Source: Dryomyza anilis (Eukaryota; Arthropoda; Insecta; Diptera; Dryomyzidae). From it: a stretch of 64,000 nt of DNA. A program made the translations under genes and the position numbers. The stretch is from NCBI GenBank assembly GCA_951804985.1, contig OX638130.1, forward strand, positions 41,689,475 through 41,753,474. Direction: 5' to 3'. Shown here piece after piece: positions 10,873 to 23,111 of this stretch; the first letter of the stretch is position 1; each line of letters begins with the position of its first letter. The notes beneath the pieces were generated by a model that worked only from the letters and a program-made list of their open reading frames with translations, had not been told where the DNA came from and searched no databases.

Positions 10873-11585
10873 TCTCTCTACCATGCCGTCAGATTGCGGG
10901 TGCAAAGGCGTTGTTCGTGTTTTGTGTATGTTCAGGATTTTGCATACTTTTTTAAATACAGCAGACTCAAAATTTCTTCCTTCCAACGGTACTCCAAAAC
11001 GGCTTACCCAGTTGTTAACTAATGCATTTGCAACAGATGTAGCTTCTTGATTCGACATGGGATACACTTCAGGCCACTTGCTGAAGAAGTCAATAACGAC
11101 AAGGACATACTACCCGCATCACTGATTGAAAATGGCCCGGCGACATTCAATACGCTCGAGGGGTGCTAACACGTTGTACTGATGCATCCTGCCGCGAATT
11201 CTGATTGTTGGTCCTTTTGCTGGTACACATTGCGGACAACTGCGAATCCAATCAGCAAATGACTCTTGGCATCCAACCCAATAAAAACATTTCTTCAATT
11301 TTTCTACCGTTTTGTTCATGCCCACATGACCTCCACTAGATCCACACCATGGTATTCCGCTAATATTTCTTTTATTTTTGACTTCGGAACAACAATCAAA
11401 CTTCGAGCGGAGGTGCCGTCCTCATTTTCCCATACACGATATAAGCAACCATCTTGTAGGCTGTCGGAAACTATCTCATCACATGATGGCTTTCTTTGCT
11501 GTTCCTTGAACATCATCATGTTCGTGAGGTCGGGATCACTCTTTTTATCCGGAGTTAATTTTTCATGAATCAAAACATTTAGCAA
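10873..11585 (-). pseudogene. Ty3/gypsy integrase, fragmented (copy 1)
   Basis: On the minus strand, from 11585 down: a fragment upstream of the zinc region, a damaged HHCC domain (the segment around E-Y-H-G, then N-K-T-V-E-K-L-K-K, C-P-Q-C near 11230), then part of the catalytic core down to P-L-H-P-Q-S-D-G-M-V-E-R at 10873. The first core Asp region is deleted near 11130, and the H-S-D-Q block with the second Asp is deleted near 10980. Only the glutamate region remains. The C-terminal domain is replaced by the LTR fusion. Confidence 0.8.
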
Positions 11586-12898
11586 ACGAATGTCAATAAT
11601 GTTTTCATTTCATTCTGCTTTTAAACAATGTCTGCATTCAAGTTTACTCTGTCGCCGTGACAGAGCATCTCAATTTCCATGATATCCTTCTTTACGATAT
11701 TCGATGGTGAAATAATCATAGCTCTGTAATCGATCTATCCAACGTGCAATTTGGCCTTCTGGGTCTTTGAACTGAAGTTACTATCTCAGTGCTCCATGAT
11801 CGGTTCTTAAGTGAAACTGTTGTCCGTACAGATATTTATGGACATTTTTCACACTTTCCATTACAACAAGAAGTTCCCTCCTGGTGACACAGTAATTTCT
11901 CTCGGGCTTGGACAAGATTTTACTATAGTATGCGATCACTTTTTCTTGGCAACTGATCACTTGAGACAGAACTACGCCTATTCCATAGTCACTTGCATCT
12001 GTGTCAAGTACAAATTTCCGGCGACATTCAATACGCTCGAGGGGTGCTAACACGTTGTACTGATGCATCCTGCCGCGAATTCTGATTGTTGGTCCTTTTG
12101 CTGGTACACATTGCGGACAACTGCGAATCCAATCAGCAAATGACTCTTGGCATCCAACCCAATAAAAACATTTCTTCAATTTTTCTACCGTTTTGTTCAT
12201 GCCCACATGACCTCCACTAGATCCACACCATGGTATTCCGCTAATATTTCTTTTATTTTTGACTTCGGAACAACAATCAAACTTCGAGCGGAGGTGCCGT
12301 CCTCATTTTCCCATACACGATATAAGCAACCATCTTGTAGGCTGTCGGAAACTATCTCATCACATGATGGCTTTCTTTGCTGTTCCTTGAACATCATCAT
12401 GTTCGTGAGGTCGGGATCACTCTTTTTATCCGGAGTTAATTTTTCATGAATCAAAACATTTAGCAAACGAATGTCAATAATGTTTTCATTTCATTCTGCT
12501 TTTAAACAATGTCTGCATTCAAGTTTACTCTGTCGCCGTGACAGAGCATCTCAATTTCCATGATATCCTTCTTTACGATATTCGATGGTGAAATAATCAT
12601 AGCTCTGTAATCGATCTATCCAACGTGCAATTTGGCCTTCTGGGTCTTTGAACTGAAGTTACTATCTCAGTGCTCCATGATCGGTTCTTAAGTGAAACTG
12701 TTGTCCGTACAGATATTTATGGACATTTTTCACACTTTCCATTACAACAAGAAGTTCCCTCCTGGTGACACAGTAATTTCTCTCGGGCTTGGACAAGATT
12801 TTACTATAGTATGCGATCACTTTTTCTTGGCAACTGATCACTTGAGACAGAACTACGCCTATTCCATAGTCACTTGCATCTGTGTCAAGTACAAATTT
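11137..12898. repeat. 881 bp tandem duplication, only in copy 1
   Basis: Bases 11137-12017 and 12018-12898 are near-identical repeats. The unit begins CCGGCGACATTC inside the integrase and ends GTGTCAAGTACAAATTT inside RNase H. The join at 12017/12018 is therefore absent from copies 2 and 3. It adds a second set of integrase N-terminal and RNase H fragments. Confidence 0.9.
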
Positions 12899-13897
12899 CT
12901 CACCAGGAATTGGATACGCAAGAATTGGTGTAGAGCAGAGTAATTCCCTCAATTTTAAAAACGCCTTTTCCTGTTCATAGCCCCATTGAAAAGCTCGATT
13001 CTTTCTTTTCAGCTCGTAAATACTGCTAGAAACATAGCCAAAACCTGGAACAAATCGCCTGTAGTATGTACAGAAGCCTAAGAAACTTCGTAGGTCATGT
13101 AGGTTCTGAGGTCTGGGCCACTGCTTTACGGCAACTACTTTCGGTATGTACACCTTCTATGGTAACTCGATGACCCAGACACTTTACTTCTCTCTAGAAC
13201 TTTCCAATCGAAGAAAAACTTCCAATCGAAGAAAAACTCCTGCACTTTACAATCGAAGAAAAACTTCCTCTAGATTTCTTAGATGTCCGTTGAAATCCTT
13301 GCCCATAACAATTATGTCATTAAGGTATACTAGGTATGTTTTCGAGTGTAAACCTTTTAATACGTGCTGCTTTATCCGATCGAATATTGTATAGCCCAAA
13401 AGGCATTACCAAAAATTGCCATAGTCCATCTCCAGTACTGAATGCGGTCTTCTCAGGATCTTTTATATCGATTTTTACTTGACAGTAACCGCTTGGCAAG
13501 TCCAACGTGGAAAACCAGTTAACATTAGATAGTGTATCCAAGGTGTCATAGATTCTGGGTAATGGATAACTATCTTTCTTGGTGACATCATTGAGTTTTC
13601 GGTAATCAACGCAGAACCGAGTACTATCGTCCTTCTTTTTCACCAATACTACTGGTGAACTCCATGGACTCTCAGATGGTTCCACCACGTCCTTTGTGTG
13701 TATTTCTTCAACCAAATGTGATTCTTCTCTCTAATCGCAAGTGGTACCCATCTTGGTACTTCAATTGGTTTAGAATCACCAGTGTCTATTCGATGTTTTA
13801 CAATGGCAGTTCTGCCATCCTTTTGGCCCTTTTCAGCAAATATATACCGATATTTATTAATTAGCTTTTGCACTTGACTCTTTTCTTTGGCAGCCAA
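12662..13897 (-). pseudogene. Ty3/gypsy reverse transcriptase-RNase H, broken (copy 1)
   Basis: On the minus strand the RT starts near 13897, after a leader around K-Y-R-Y-I-F-A-E-K-G. It contains the fingers block R-F-C-V-D-Y-R-K-L-N and F-S-T-L-D-L-P-S-G-Y with the first catalytic Asp, then P-F-G-L. A frameshift follows. The YxDD box reads Y-L-N-D (13316-13327), so the first Asp of the pair is replaced by Asn. A small tandem repeat interrupts the palm/thumb at 13198-13275. The connection and RNase H follow from 13153, with D-T-D-A-S-D, Y-Y-S-K-I-L-S-K-P-E-R-N-Y and L-R-T-D-H-G-A-L-R. The copy is not functional. Confidence 0.85.
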
Positions 13898-14160
13898 ATC
13901 TTTCGTCGTCTCATTTATAAACCTGTGAGTAGATTGCTTGTCTATTTGCCTTGATGGATTTGACTCGCAATTTATAATTGCTCAAGCCTCTTGACACTGT
14001 CAATGTTTCCTTTTTGTTCCCTTTTCTAGATTGAGAACTCATGTAGGTACAATTCTGTCTTTCTCCGCTTCAACAAGATTTCTTCCTACCACTATGTTCC
14101 TTTTATACAGCTCTTCGTTTGCTTCAATAACCCACAACTTGCTTATCCCACAATCTCCAT

Positions 14161-14700
14161 TTACACAATTGCTTTTGCAATTGCTTTTGAATTAGGTGGT
14201 ATTTTCTTATTTTTAAGAGCGATAACTTGTTTAATTTTCGGGCTCTGGTCACAATCAATGTTTAGTTGGATCTCCGTATTGGCATAACATACAATTTTTC
14301 TGGTTAAATCTAGTGTGAAACCGTTCCTTATCATGAAGTCCATGCCAAGTATTATTTCGTCTACCATTTCCGCAACTATAAAATCATGCTCAACTGTCGA
14401 AGTACCAATCGTGATTTTCTTTGTAATCTTTTCTTTGATAGGGGCCTCTTCAAGGGAATCTTATTCTTATAAGCGACTCTACTTCGTCCTTAGCAAGGTT
14501 ACTTTTTTATTATTGAGTGTGAAGCTCCCGTATCCAATGTTACCATATATGCTGTATAATCAATGAGACCTTCGACAGTTAAGCTATTTGGCTTTCGAGC
14601 AATTTGTGAAATGAAGATTCTGGGGCAATCGGTTATGGGAGTAGGATCGTGCCCCGCAGAACTGACTCGTTTTAGTTTAAAGATTTTTTAAAATTGTTAT
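14161..14700 (-). pseudogene. Ty3/gypsy protease region (copy 1)
   Basis: On the minus strand the frame includes E-I-I-L-G-M-D-F-M, the conserved C-terminal retropepsin block, and continues into a linker. The active-site D-T-G region upstream (about 14520-14560) is disrupted by frameshifts. A similar protease with an intact D-T-G-A lies in the plus-strand relative at 53732. Confidence 0.75.
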
Positions 14701-14735
14701 TTTCGACATGATCCTGTCTTTCTTCATGTCTGGGT

Positions 14736-15353
14736 TCATCTGCAGATTGATTTATGTGCGCTTGCGATTTTTAGGACAATCACGTGCCATATGCCCATAT
14801 GTATCACAGTTGTAGCATTTACCTTGAAATTGAGTGCAGTGTAATCTGGTTTAGATCCACTTTTAAATGTTTGGCAAACTACTTGAAGTAGGTCTTCATT
14901 CTCCACATCTAATTTACGGCCTTTGGCGCTGGGCGGCATAACGGAGTTGCTGTCTCCTGTGTTAGCGCTATGTTTACAGTTTCCGTAAATGTCACTTACT
15001 GCATTGTCACTGTGGCACGTTTTGTTTCCGGATCACGTATGCCATCAATCTTGCACTTTTCTATAAAGTCACTCGATGAATCTGCATACGACAAATGCGT
15101 GAACTTCCCGACGACCACTACATACGCCTTCACATACGCCAACCATTTCGTTGCATTCGGCGCTTCAGTTCCATCCTGTAGATCTGCTTCATGTGATCAC
15201 TGCCATATTTGCGTTGCAGTGCAGACATAACCGCTGTGTAATTATTTATATCGCTATCAGGGACAGTCTGCAATACTTTGGCTGCGACCCCTTTTAGGGC
15301 CACAATAAGAGCTGCTACGCTGTCTTCATTGTTCCATCGATTACTTACAGCCG
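14736..15353 (-). pseudogene. gag: Ty3/gypsy gag core and zinc knuckle (copy 1)
   Basis: On the minus strand gag continues from the Transib-like insertion at 15353: N-R-W-N-N-E-D-S-V-A-A-L-I-V-A-L-K, then A-L-Q-R-K-Y-G-S-D-H-M-K-Q-I-Y. This is a capsid segment shared by many insect gypsy elements. The zinc knuckle (near 14800) is degraded compared with the intact C-x2-C-x4-H-x4-C of the plus copy at 53458. Frame breaks occur near 15130 and 14950. Confidence 0.8.
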
Positions 15354-16696
15354 CACAATGATCCAAAATTGAAAAAAGCTGGCCAAAATTCTAAAAATCG
15401 TCTATTTCGATTAAAGACAAGTAAATGTTCAATGTTGATTCAAATTCGTGTGATTTATAAAAATAGCGATGATCTGACACATTTTTTTGTTGAGAAAAAG
15501 TTAAAAATATTTTGTATTTAGTCATTTATGAACATACAATTTATAAGAAATTCGTTTATAAGGGGCAATATTAGGAGAAAGAAGATAACGCATATGAAGG
15601 AGAAAATGATAAAGAGGACATTGGTGAAGAATGCCTAGAGTTTCATTTTTTTTTATCGTCCCTCTCACATGCATTTCTATTTTATATTAAAAATCCAATT
15701 TTTTTAGTTAGTTTTTTTCGCAAAAGCAATTATTTGCAAAATTTAAAAACTTATTTGAAATGCTCCTACATTTGTCTACAAAACTGCAATAAAAGTTTAC
15801 GGGAGCAATGCGGAACACTTTAAATTTTTTTAACTTTTAACAATTTACTTTTTGTTTTAGAGACTAACATATATTGTATGATATCTAATTGGTCCTTTAG
15901 ACTAGTTCTGTTTTTTGTTGTATTATAAGTTCCTAAAACATATATTTATATAATTATCTAAAATTAATATAAATAGTATGTCTAATTAGAAGCAATCCTA
16001 AAATCAAAACACAGTAAAACATACATTTTTTTCAATGAAAAAGGATAAAAATTCAATCTAAATATTCAATTTCAATTTAATTGGGTCGCAACAATAAATA
16101 TATTAATATTTGTACCTTAAATATGCATTGAGTTTATGCAGCTTAAATGATGTGTTTGATGTTGTGTTTATGGAATATCCTTATTGTCTTCTGTAGAAAT
16201 GGTTTGTTCCTGCTTGTTGTTGTGAAACGTGTAGATTTTTGATGTGGGTGGTTTATGTTTATTTATATTTTTGTTTATCGCCGTGACCGATAGTCGCGTT
16301 AACGCGTTGTTATGTGTTTTGTTATTTGTTGCGTAGACGGGTGTATTATTGTTTGTTTAATTTAAAACGTAAACTTTCAATGTGCGGAGGCGGGTGTTGA
16401 GTGCGTTCGATCGGTTTTAGGGTAAACGTAGCGAGTGACGATCTTACATTTTTGAACGTCAAAACTCAATGCAGCGAGTATAGCTGCAACGAGTGGGTCT
16501 GGCGAGCGTGTTCACACACATTGTGTATACGTTCTACGTAAACAAAGTACTCACTTAGTATTTTTTTCGAATACAATCTTTGGACGCATTTAAAGCCTGG
16601 AATATTTAGAAGTGAATAACAATACTATTGCTTGTATTCTAATTTTAAAAAATGTATTGAATTTTGGCCAGCTTTTTAAACTTTTGGACCAGTGTG
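15354..16696. mobile_element. Transib-like non-autonomous DNA transposon in gag (copy 1)
   Basis: A 1343 bp element with inverted ends. Left end CACAATGATCCAAAATTG.., right end (reverse complement) CACACTGGTCCAAAAGTT.., both followed by AAAAAGCTGGCCAAAATTC. It is flanked by AGCCG (15349-15353) and AGCCA (16697-16701), a 5 bp target duplication with one mutation. The uninterrupted site is present in the plus-strand gypsy near 52900. CAC-initial termini and GC-rich 5 bp duplications are known features of Transib, so that superfamily is inferred. No transposase frame remains. Confidence 0.75.
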
Positions 16697-16701
16697 AGCC
16701 A

Positions 16702-17218
16702 TGGTCTGAAATTGTAGTTTGAAATTTCTTCAGCTTTTTGTCGAAACCATTTTTCAATTTTTCAAATTGCCTTACATGTCATTTACATGTGCCTAAAGTT
16801 CGTTTACTTTGCCATGGAGTGTATTAGAAACTTCCAAAAAATGCTTCGAATGTTTTTAAAGCTGTTCAGAATTCTCCTGAACTTTCTGCTCTATTTCATT
16901 TGAGTTTTGTTGAAGTTCTGCTTTCAGTCGAATAGAATTTTCTGGAAGTTGTTTCGAATTTTCTTGAAGTTCTGTTTTAAGTTGATTGGAATTTTCTAGA
17001 GCTTTTGCCGCCAGTCGATTGGAATTTTCTATTAGCTGTTTCGAATTTTCTAGAAATTTCTGGTCCATGTCTAATTTTAACTGGTTTGAATTTTCAAGAA
17101 GCTGTTGTTGTATTGCTTCGAGCAACTGGCTCATATCAAAACTTTGGGACTGTACTTTTTGCTAAGTATCCAGATTTTTCGACGATGGTGCTGCATCTTG
17201 TACATCCCATTCCTCCAT
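16702..17218 (-). pseudogene. gag: Ty3/gypsy gag N-terminal coiled-coil (copy 1)
   Basis: On the minus strand a plausible start is at 17218 (M-E-E-W-D-V-Q-D), with a stop shortly after, then an open stretch 17134-16856 built of repeats of E-N-S-N-Q-L / E-N-S-K-Q-L type spaced by about 7-11 residues. These are expected to form a coiled coil. Sequence then runs into the gag core that the Transib-like insertion interrupts. The copy-3 counterpart is the same length. Copy 2 has a GAA-to-TAA nonsense change. Confidence 0.65.
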
Positions 17219-17224
17219 TAGACG

Positions 17225-17362
17225 CTTGTGTCCAAAAAAATGTCAAATGACGCAAGTTGGTTGTGGTCAAATCCCAATAGCAGCAATTTTTCCAAAAAAA
17301 AATCCAATGACGCAAGTGGATTCTGGGCAAATCCCAATGGAACTAATTTTTCCAAAAAAAAA
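17225..17362. repeat. ~60 bp minisatellite, two and a half units (end of copy 1)
   Basis: Units of the form CCAATGACGCAAGTGG followed by TTCTGGCCAAATCCCAATGG and a run of A. They sit immediately upstream of the gag start (minus orientation), where a gypsy leader and primer site would be expected. The same tail closes copy 2 at about 24985-25119. Confidence 0.85.
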
Positions 17363-19171
17363 TAATATGCATATATGCTGTTTCTTTATTGTTAAAGTAT
17401 GTTAAAAAATCTATTTCCATTATAACTACAAAAAAAGATTGTATTTATTTTAATATTATTTACCACCCCACGTTTCATTTTAAATCATACTAAAAATTCA
17501 CTTTAAAAACGTTTTATATTCAAAAATATTTTTATTTTTCTTATTTTTTGTGTCAGTTAGATTTTCGTCTGACAGAATTCGAAACGCCTAATATTATTAA
17601 AATTTAAAATCTTCATATTTCAAAGTGTCTTTAATATGGAACCATGGCGATAGAACCACAATGAACCGGATGGCAAGAAAACGATAATATTGCATTGTCA
17701 TCCAGTTCGAGGCAATCTCAAATCTCAAGATCATCGCGAAGGTAGTTTAACTCACAGACTGACAAGAAAGAAACCTAATAAAAACGTTTAGTGTACAGAT
17801 TGTTTGCGATAAAATATCTTTATTGCTATGTGCCACGTTGAGAAAAATATGCAACTACACACGCAAGGCTCTTTTTTAATCACACGTATATATGAAAAAA
17901 GATAGATTTCTGGAAATTAAGGATTGAAATCAAGTGGCATACTTTTTTTTATTACTGGTATCCTATATCGATTCCCTACATTTAAAAACCAACTTTGTTC
18001 AGTATTTTGTAAATTATTTATGATGCGTAGAAAATAAATAATGTTTGCTCTTTTATTTTAATGAATCTTGAACTATGGGCGGTATGCATAAAATATATTT
18101 TTTAAATATAAAACATTTTTAATGTGAACAATAGATTATATCTCCATTTTAATTCATACATTTTGAATCACATTAAAAATTCACATTATAAAACGTTTTT
18201 AATGTGATTTTTGAAGACAAGATTATATTATCTACCGCCCCACATTTCATTTTAAATCATACGAAAAATTCACCTTTTATATTGAAAAATATTTTTTATT
18301 TCACATTTTTTATTTTCTTATTTTTTTGTGTCAGTTACATTTTCGTCCGACAGAATTCGAAAGGCCTAATATTATTAAAATTAAAAATATGAATGTTTCA
18401 AAGTGTCTTTAATATGGAACCATGGCGATAGAACTACGATCAACTAGATGACATAAAAACGATAACATTGCATTGTCATCCAGTTCGAGGAAATATTTAA
18501 AATCTCAAGTCTACAGCTCATCGCGAAGGTAGTCTAAAATTTGTATCGAACAGACAGACAAGAAAACCACCTAATAAAAACGCTTTAAAATAAACAAAGG
18601 CTTACACTCAGATAATAAGACGCAAATGCTTATTACACTGCCCGACAAAATTCAAATATTGGATACATTTATAGCGTTGATTCCGAAAATAGCATCAGTT
18701 TGGTCAAATTGGGTCTAATATTATAGCCCATTATATACAGCCCATTTTTTCAATTTCACATTTTTAGGCTCTTATTTTATTTGTAAAATTAAAACAACTA
18801 AAAAAATGAAATAATCTTTTCGATATTAGACGCCGAAAACCTTGCACTACTCAACGTTTCGTCACACGATATACAACCGATATTGAAACGAAATCGTTGT
18901 CACCGTGAAATACATGATCTGGGGGTTAGTATTGCTTAATTTTTTAAGAAATAATAATTTCAACAAGTGTTTTATAACACTTAATTACTATAACTTTCAA
19001 AAATGAGTACAAAATACCGACCACATTTTTTTGAAGCAAATAATGCTTATAATTAGCATACAAATATAAGCATCGTCTTCAAACTCATAAGCATCTACTT
19101 AAAACTCATGAGCATTTGCTTATTACTCATAAGCATATGACAAGGGGTCGATTTTCATGACCTCATAATAT

Positions 19172-19637
19172 TTTTACAAAAATTCAGTCTATGAAAAACT
19201 GTTCTACAAGTTCGTATCTCTGGATTGTGTACAAAATGAAAAACACACTAATAATTGGTACTATTTCAACTAGTATAAATTAACTTTATTTATTTAAATA
19301 ACAATTAATAACAATCACTTATAACAACTGCTGCATTACTACAATTTATCTTTACAACGTTCGCTCACGCGATGTACTAGTTCACTATCGAATCACAACT
19401 GAAGTAATGTGCCTCAGATGCGGCGCCCTTATAAACTGCATGCATCAGTTCGACATGTTTCGAGAACCTTCTACTCCTTTCGTGAATGACGCATGCTATT
19501 GGCATCTCATTCGCACTCATGGGTTTTAATGTGCTGATCTTCCATCTCTTTCTAACACATTGCTTAGTGCGCTGAATGATCTTCCGTTTCTTTCTAACAG
19601 ATTGCTTACTGCGCTGAATTGTCTTGCGTCTCATTTA
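19172..19637 (-). repeat. Ty3/gypsy LTR fragment (copy 2)
   Basis: Same segment, same mutated outer end and same fusion to integrase as the LTR fragment of copy 1, with only scattered substitutions. Confidence 0.85.
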
Positions 19638-22600
19638 TCTCTCTACCATGCCGTCAGATTGCGGGTGCAAAGGCGTTGTTCGTGTTTTGTGTATGTTCAG
19701 GATTTTGCATACTTTTTTAAATACAGCAGACTCAAAATTTCTTCCTTCCAACGGTACTCCAAAACGGCTTACCCAGTTGTTAACTAATGCATTTGCAACA
19801 GATGTAGCTTCTTGATTCGACATGGGATACACTTCAGGCCACTTGCTGAAGAAGTCAATAACGACAAGGACATACTACCCGCATCACTGATTGAAAATGG
19901 CCCGGCGACATTCAATACGCTCGAGGGGTGCTAACACGTTGTACTGATGCATCCTGCCGCGAATTCTGATTGTTGGTCCTTTTGCTGGTACACATTGCGG
20001 ACAACTGCGAATCCAATCAGCAAATGACTCTTGGCATCCAACCCAATAAAAACATTTCTTCAATTTTTCTACCGTTTTGTTCATGCCCACATGACCTCCA
20101 CTAGATCCACACCATGGTATTCCGCTAATATTTCTTTTATTTTTGACTTCGGAACAACAATCAAACTTCGAGCGGAGGTGCCGTCCTCATTTTCCCATAC
20201 ACGATATAAGCAACCATCTTGTAGGCTGTCGGAAACTATCTCATCACATGATGGCTTTCTTTGCTGTTCCTTGAACATCATCATGTTCGTGAGGTCGGGA
20301 TCACTCTTTTTATCCGGAGTTAATTTTTCATGAATCAAAACATTTAGCAAACGAATGTCAATAATGTTTTCATTTCATTCTGCTTTTAAACAATGTCTGC
20401 ATTCAAGTTTACTCTGTCGCCGTGACAGAGCATCTCAATTTCCATGATATCCTTCTTTACGATATTCGATGGTGAAATAATCATAGCTCTGTAATCGATC
20501 TATCCAACGTGCAATTTGGCCTTCTGGGTCTTTGAACTGAAGTTACTATCTCAGTGCTCCATGATCGGTTCTTAAGTGAAACTGTTGTCCGTACAGATAT
20601 TTATGGACATTTTTCACACTTTCCATTACAACAAGAAGTTCCCTCCTGGTGACACAGTAATTTCTCTCGGGCTTGGACAAGATTTTACTATAGTATGCGA
20701 TCACTTTTTCTTGGCAACTGATCACTTGAGACAGAACTCCGCCTATTCCATAGTCACTTGCATCTGTGTCAAGTACAAATTTCTCACCAGGAATTGGATA
20801 CGCAAGAATTGGTGTAGAGCAGAGTAATTCCCTCAATTTTAAAAACACCTTTTCCTGTTCATAGCTCCATTGAAAAGCTCGATTCTTTCTTTTCAGCTCG
20901 TAAATACTGCTAGAAACATAGCCAAAACATGGAACAAATCGCCTGTAGTATGTACAGAAGCCTAAGAAACTTCGTAGGTCATGTAGGTTCTGAGGTCTGG
21001 GCCACTGCTTTACGGCAACTACTTTCGGTATGTACACCTTCTATGGTAACTCGATGACCCAGACACTTTACTTCTCTCTAGAACTTTCCAATCGAAGAAA
21101 AACTTCCAATCGAAGAAAAACTCCTGCACTTTACAATCGAAGAAAAACTTCCTCTAGATTTCTTAGATGTCCGTTGAAATCCTTGCCCATAACAATTATG
21201 TCATTAAGGTATACTAGGTATGTTTTCGAGTGTAAACCTTTTAATACGTGCTGCTTTATCCGATCGAATATTGTATAGCCCAAAAGGCATTACCAAAAAT
21301 TGCCATAGTCCATCTCCAGTACTGAATGCGGTCTTCTCAGGATCTTTTATATCGATTTTTACTTGACAGTAACCGCTTGGCAAATCCAACGTGGAAAACC
21401 AGTTAACATTAGATAGTGTATCCAAGGTGTCATAGATTCTGGGTAATGGATAACTATCTTTCTTGGTGACATCATTGAGTTTTCGGTAATCAACGCAGAA
21501 CCGAGTACTATCGTCCTTCTTTTTCACCAATACTACTGGTGAACTCCATGGACTCTCAGATGGTTCCACCACGTCCTTTGTGTGTATTTCTTCAACCAAA
21601 TGTGATTCTTCTCTCTAATCGCAAGTGGTACCCATCTTGGTACTTCAATTGGTTTCGAATCACCAGTGTCTATTCGATGTTTTACAATGGCAGTTCTGCC
21701 ATCCTTTTGGCCCTTTTCAGCAAATATATACCGATATTTATTAATTAGCTTTTGCACTTGACTCTTTTCTTTGGCAGCCAAATCTTTCGTCGACTCATTT
21801 ATAAACCTGTGAGTAGATTGCTTGTCTATTTGCCTTGATGGATTTGACTCGCAATGTTCCTTTTATACAGCTCTTCGTTTGCTTCAATAACCCACAACTT
21901 GCTTATCCCACAATCTCCATTTACACAATTGCTTTTGCAATTGCTTTTGAATTAGGTGGTATTTTCTTACTTTTAAGAGCGATAACTTGTTTAATTTTCG
22001 GGCTCTGGTCACAATCAATGTTTAGTTGGATCTCCGTATTGGCATAACATACAATTTTTCTGGTTAAATCTAGTGTGAAACCGTTCCTTATCATGAAGTC
22101 CATGCCAAGTATTATTTCGTCTACCATTTCCGCAACTATAAAATCATGCTCAACTGTCGAAGTACCAATCGTGATTTTCTTTGTAATCTTTTCTTTGATA
22201 GGGGCCTCTTCAAGGGAATCTTATTCTTATAAGCGACTCTACTTCGTCCTTAGCAAGGTTACTTTTTTATTATTGAGTGTGAAGCTCCCGTATCCAATGT
22301 TACCATATATGCTGTATAATCAATGAGACCTTCGACAGTTAAGCTATTTGGCTTTCGAGCAATTTGTGAAATGAAGATTCTGGGGCAATCGGTTATGGGA
22401 GTAGGATCGTGCCCCGCAGAACTGACTCGTTTTAGTTTAAAGATTTTTTAAAATTGTTATTTTCGACATGATCCTGTCTTTCTTCATGTCTGGGTTCATC
22501 TGCAGATTGATTTATGTGCGCTTGCGATTTTTAGGACAATCACGTGCCATATGCCCATATGTATCACAGTTGTAGCATTTACCTTGAAATTGTGTGCAGT

Positions 22601-23111
22601 GTAATCTGGTTTAGATCCACTTTTAAATGTTTGGCAAACTACTTGAAGTAGGTCTTCATTCTCCACATCTAATTTACGGCCTTTGGCGCTGGGCGGCATA
22701 ACGGAGTTGCTGTCTCCTGTGTTAGCGCTATGTTTACAGTTTCCGTAAATGTCACTTACTGCATTGTCACTGTGGCACGTTTTGTTTCCGGATCACGTAT
22801 GCCATCAATCTTGCACTTTTCTATAAAGTCACTCGATGAATCTGCATACGACAAATGCGTGAACTTCCCGACGACCACTACATACGCCTTCAATTTTTCA
22901 CCATTTCGTTGCATTCGGCGCTTCAGTTCCATCCTGTAGATCAGCTTCATGTGATCACTGCCATATTTGCGTTGCAGTGCAGACATAACCGCTGTGTAAT
23001 TATTTATATCGCTATCAGGGACAGTCTGCAATACTTTGGCTGCGACCCCTTTTAGGGCCACAATAAGAGCTGCTACGCTGTCTTCATTGTTCCATCGATT
23101 ACTTACAGCCG
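19638..23111 (-). pseudogene. Ty3/gypsy gag-pol remnant (copy 2)
   Basis: Parts on the minus strand: integrase 19638-20350, RNase H and RT 20546-21781 (Y-L-N-D box near 21205, same small tandem repeat), protease region 21921-22450, zinc-knuckle region 22496-22699, gag core 22756-23111. Here the gag core is open over about 118 codons, longer than in copy 1. A deletion of about 127 bases at 21854 removes sequence between the protease and RT. The 881 bp duplication of copy 1 is absent. Confidence 0.85.

Larger units (their letters stand above)
8595..17362. repeat. Segmental duplication copy 1
   Basis: Order: left arm 8595-10406, gypsy LTR fragment 10407-10872, gypsy pol and gag (minus) 10873-15353, Transib-like insertion 15354-16696, gag N-terminus (minus) 16702-17218, minisatellite to 17362. 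It is the longest copy because of an 881 bp internal duplication not seen in the other two. Confidence 0.9.
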
